Assembly (NCBI GenBank): GCA_035541895.1
Contig: DATKMK010000128.1
Span: forward strand, 1 to 25,292
Length of the DNA stretch: 25,292 bases
Source of the DNA: DATKMK01 sp035541895
GTDB lineage: Bacteria; Desulfobacterota; Binatia; HRBIN30; JACQVA1
Direction: 5' to 3'
The position numbers and the translations under genes are program-made. Of this stretch, positions 24,966-25,292 are shown in pieces. The notes under the pieces are model-generated. The model ran no database searches and was not told the DNA's origin. It saw only the letters and a program-made list of their open reading frames with translations. Numbering within the stretch: position 1 is the first letter of the stretch; each line of letters starts with the position of its first letter.

Positions 24966-25009
24966 AGAAAAGCTAGCCCGTGGTTTTCCGTACCAGGCTT
25001 GGCTTTTCT
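24966..25009 (-). terminator. Strong hairpin, terminator-like on the minus strand
   Basis: The outer stem is AGAAAAGC (24966-24973) with GCTTTTCT (25002-25009). Inner pairing is AGCC/GGCT (24975-24978 with 24996-24999) and TGGT/ACCA (24981-24984 with 24992-24995), around a 7-base loop. On the minus strand it is followed by a TTTTCG run, so it could stop leftward transcription coming from genes beyond the right edge. Confidence 0.55.
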
Positions 25010-25030
25010 GCATCCTACGCTTGCGGTCAC

Positions 25031-25095
25031 GTTCGGTCGTGTTCGATCAACTTCGATCACCAACTGCCACCAGTACTGCCACCAACTGTCGCCAC
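25031..25095. repeat. Two sets of short tandem repeats beside the tRNA remnant
   Basis: Three near-identical 10-base units start at 25031, 25041 and 25051 (GTTCGGTC, GTTCGATC, CTTCGATC). ACTGCCACCA then occurs at 25063-25072 and 25075-25084 (12-base period), with a degenerate third copy ACTGTCGCCA at 25085-25094. Such helically phased repeats close to an attachment core resemble arm-type sites for a recombinase or accessory protein. Binding is inferred. Confidence 0.5.
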
Positions 25096-25292
25096 GATTG
25101 TCGGTCAGTCACCACGGCTAACCCGCGTGCCCCGCGCACGCGCCGGGCGCCCTGACGCTCTGCGCAGCCTTACCCGCTCGCACGAACGCCCGTCGACCGA
25201 TCAACCGCCGCGGATGGAAGCGATGGACTTTGAATCTGGCGCGGGGATACCTTGGGCGCCGGGACTTGAAGAGCGTCCGGCGCGGGGGGGCG

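Larger units (their letters stand above)
24643..25292. other. 650-base terminal region without a firm gene
   Basis: The left part may hold a 72-codon frame (see 24676-24894). It then contains the tRNA-Phe remnant, a strong hairpin and tandem repeats, listed separately. From about 25100 to the end nothing is clear. A plus frame starting at ATG 25214 (MEAMDFESGAGIPW) runs off the edge without a ribosome site, and a minus frame of about 56 Arg-rich codons also runs off. No integrase or transposase sequence is visible. Confidence 0.4.

Noticed and set aside
25100..25292. C-terminal end of an integrase on the minus strand
   Set aside because: I translated the two most open minus frames. One is interrupted by a stop and the other is Arg-rich; neither shows recombinase active-site residues.

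Overview
The window is GC-rich (roughly 65% by eye) bacterial chromosome with closely packed, short-spaced operons. Several secreted proteins carry Cys-rich repeats of the type C-x-S-D-x-D-C, a DUF4215-like N-terminal motif, and a C-terminal duplicated EF-hand/dockerin-like module (GDCDG..VTVDELVxGVN). In my memory this combination is typical of uncultured deltaproteobacterial-like lineages, especially Binatota. That placement is inference and was not tested by search.

Left part (159-4406, plus strand): a TetR regulator is followed without real gaps by a D-2-hydroxyacid dehydrogenase, an FGGY kinase whose N-terminus resembles autoinducer-2 kinase LsrK, an alpha/beta hydrolase of the phospholipase/carboxylesterase type and a DUF309 protein. 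This looks like one regulated catabolic operon. A long perfect hairpin lies in the last codons of the DUF309 gene. A convergent Cys-rich secreted protein follows (5995-4418, minus).

Middle (6135-17374): the minus strand carries OmpA-family protein, small exported protein, NUDIX hydrolase and a YchF-like GTPase in tight order. Divergent from these are metF and an 81-codon gene (plus). Then, on minus, come cysH (APS-reductase type), a CBS-pair protein, a class I methyltransferase, an acyl-CoA dehydrogenase, purC, a second acyl-CoA dehydrogenase and a YqgE/AlgH-family protein with a signal-peptide-like N-terminus. The two acyl-CoA dehydrogenases look like partners. An acyl-CoA synthetase-like AMP-binding enzyme diverges from this block (17537-19153, plus), behind a palindromic operator-like site.

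Right part (19235-25292): this is accessory in character. It holds a GNAT acetyltransferase broken by a frameshift, a Cys-rich exported protein with a C-terminal TM-Arg tail, a 52-codon gene, a gene-poor stretch with twin Shine-Dalgarno-like motifs, a papain-like C1 peptidase, and a large secreted protein with two tandem domains, a Pro/Thr linker and an unusual dockerin.

At the right edge (24902-24946, minus) is the 3' half of a tRNA-Phe(GAA) gene without its 5' half. A terminator-like hairpin and two sets of short tandem repeats at 10- and 12-bp spacing follow immediately. This is the layout expected for the attachment site of a tRNA-targeting integrative element that would extend to the right, beyond the window. 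No integrase is visible inside the window. This junction is the most interesting feature seen.
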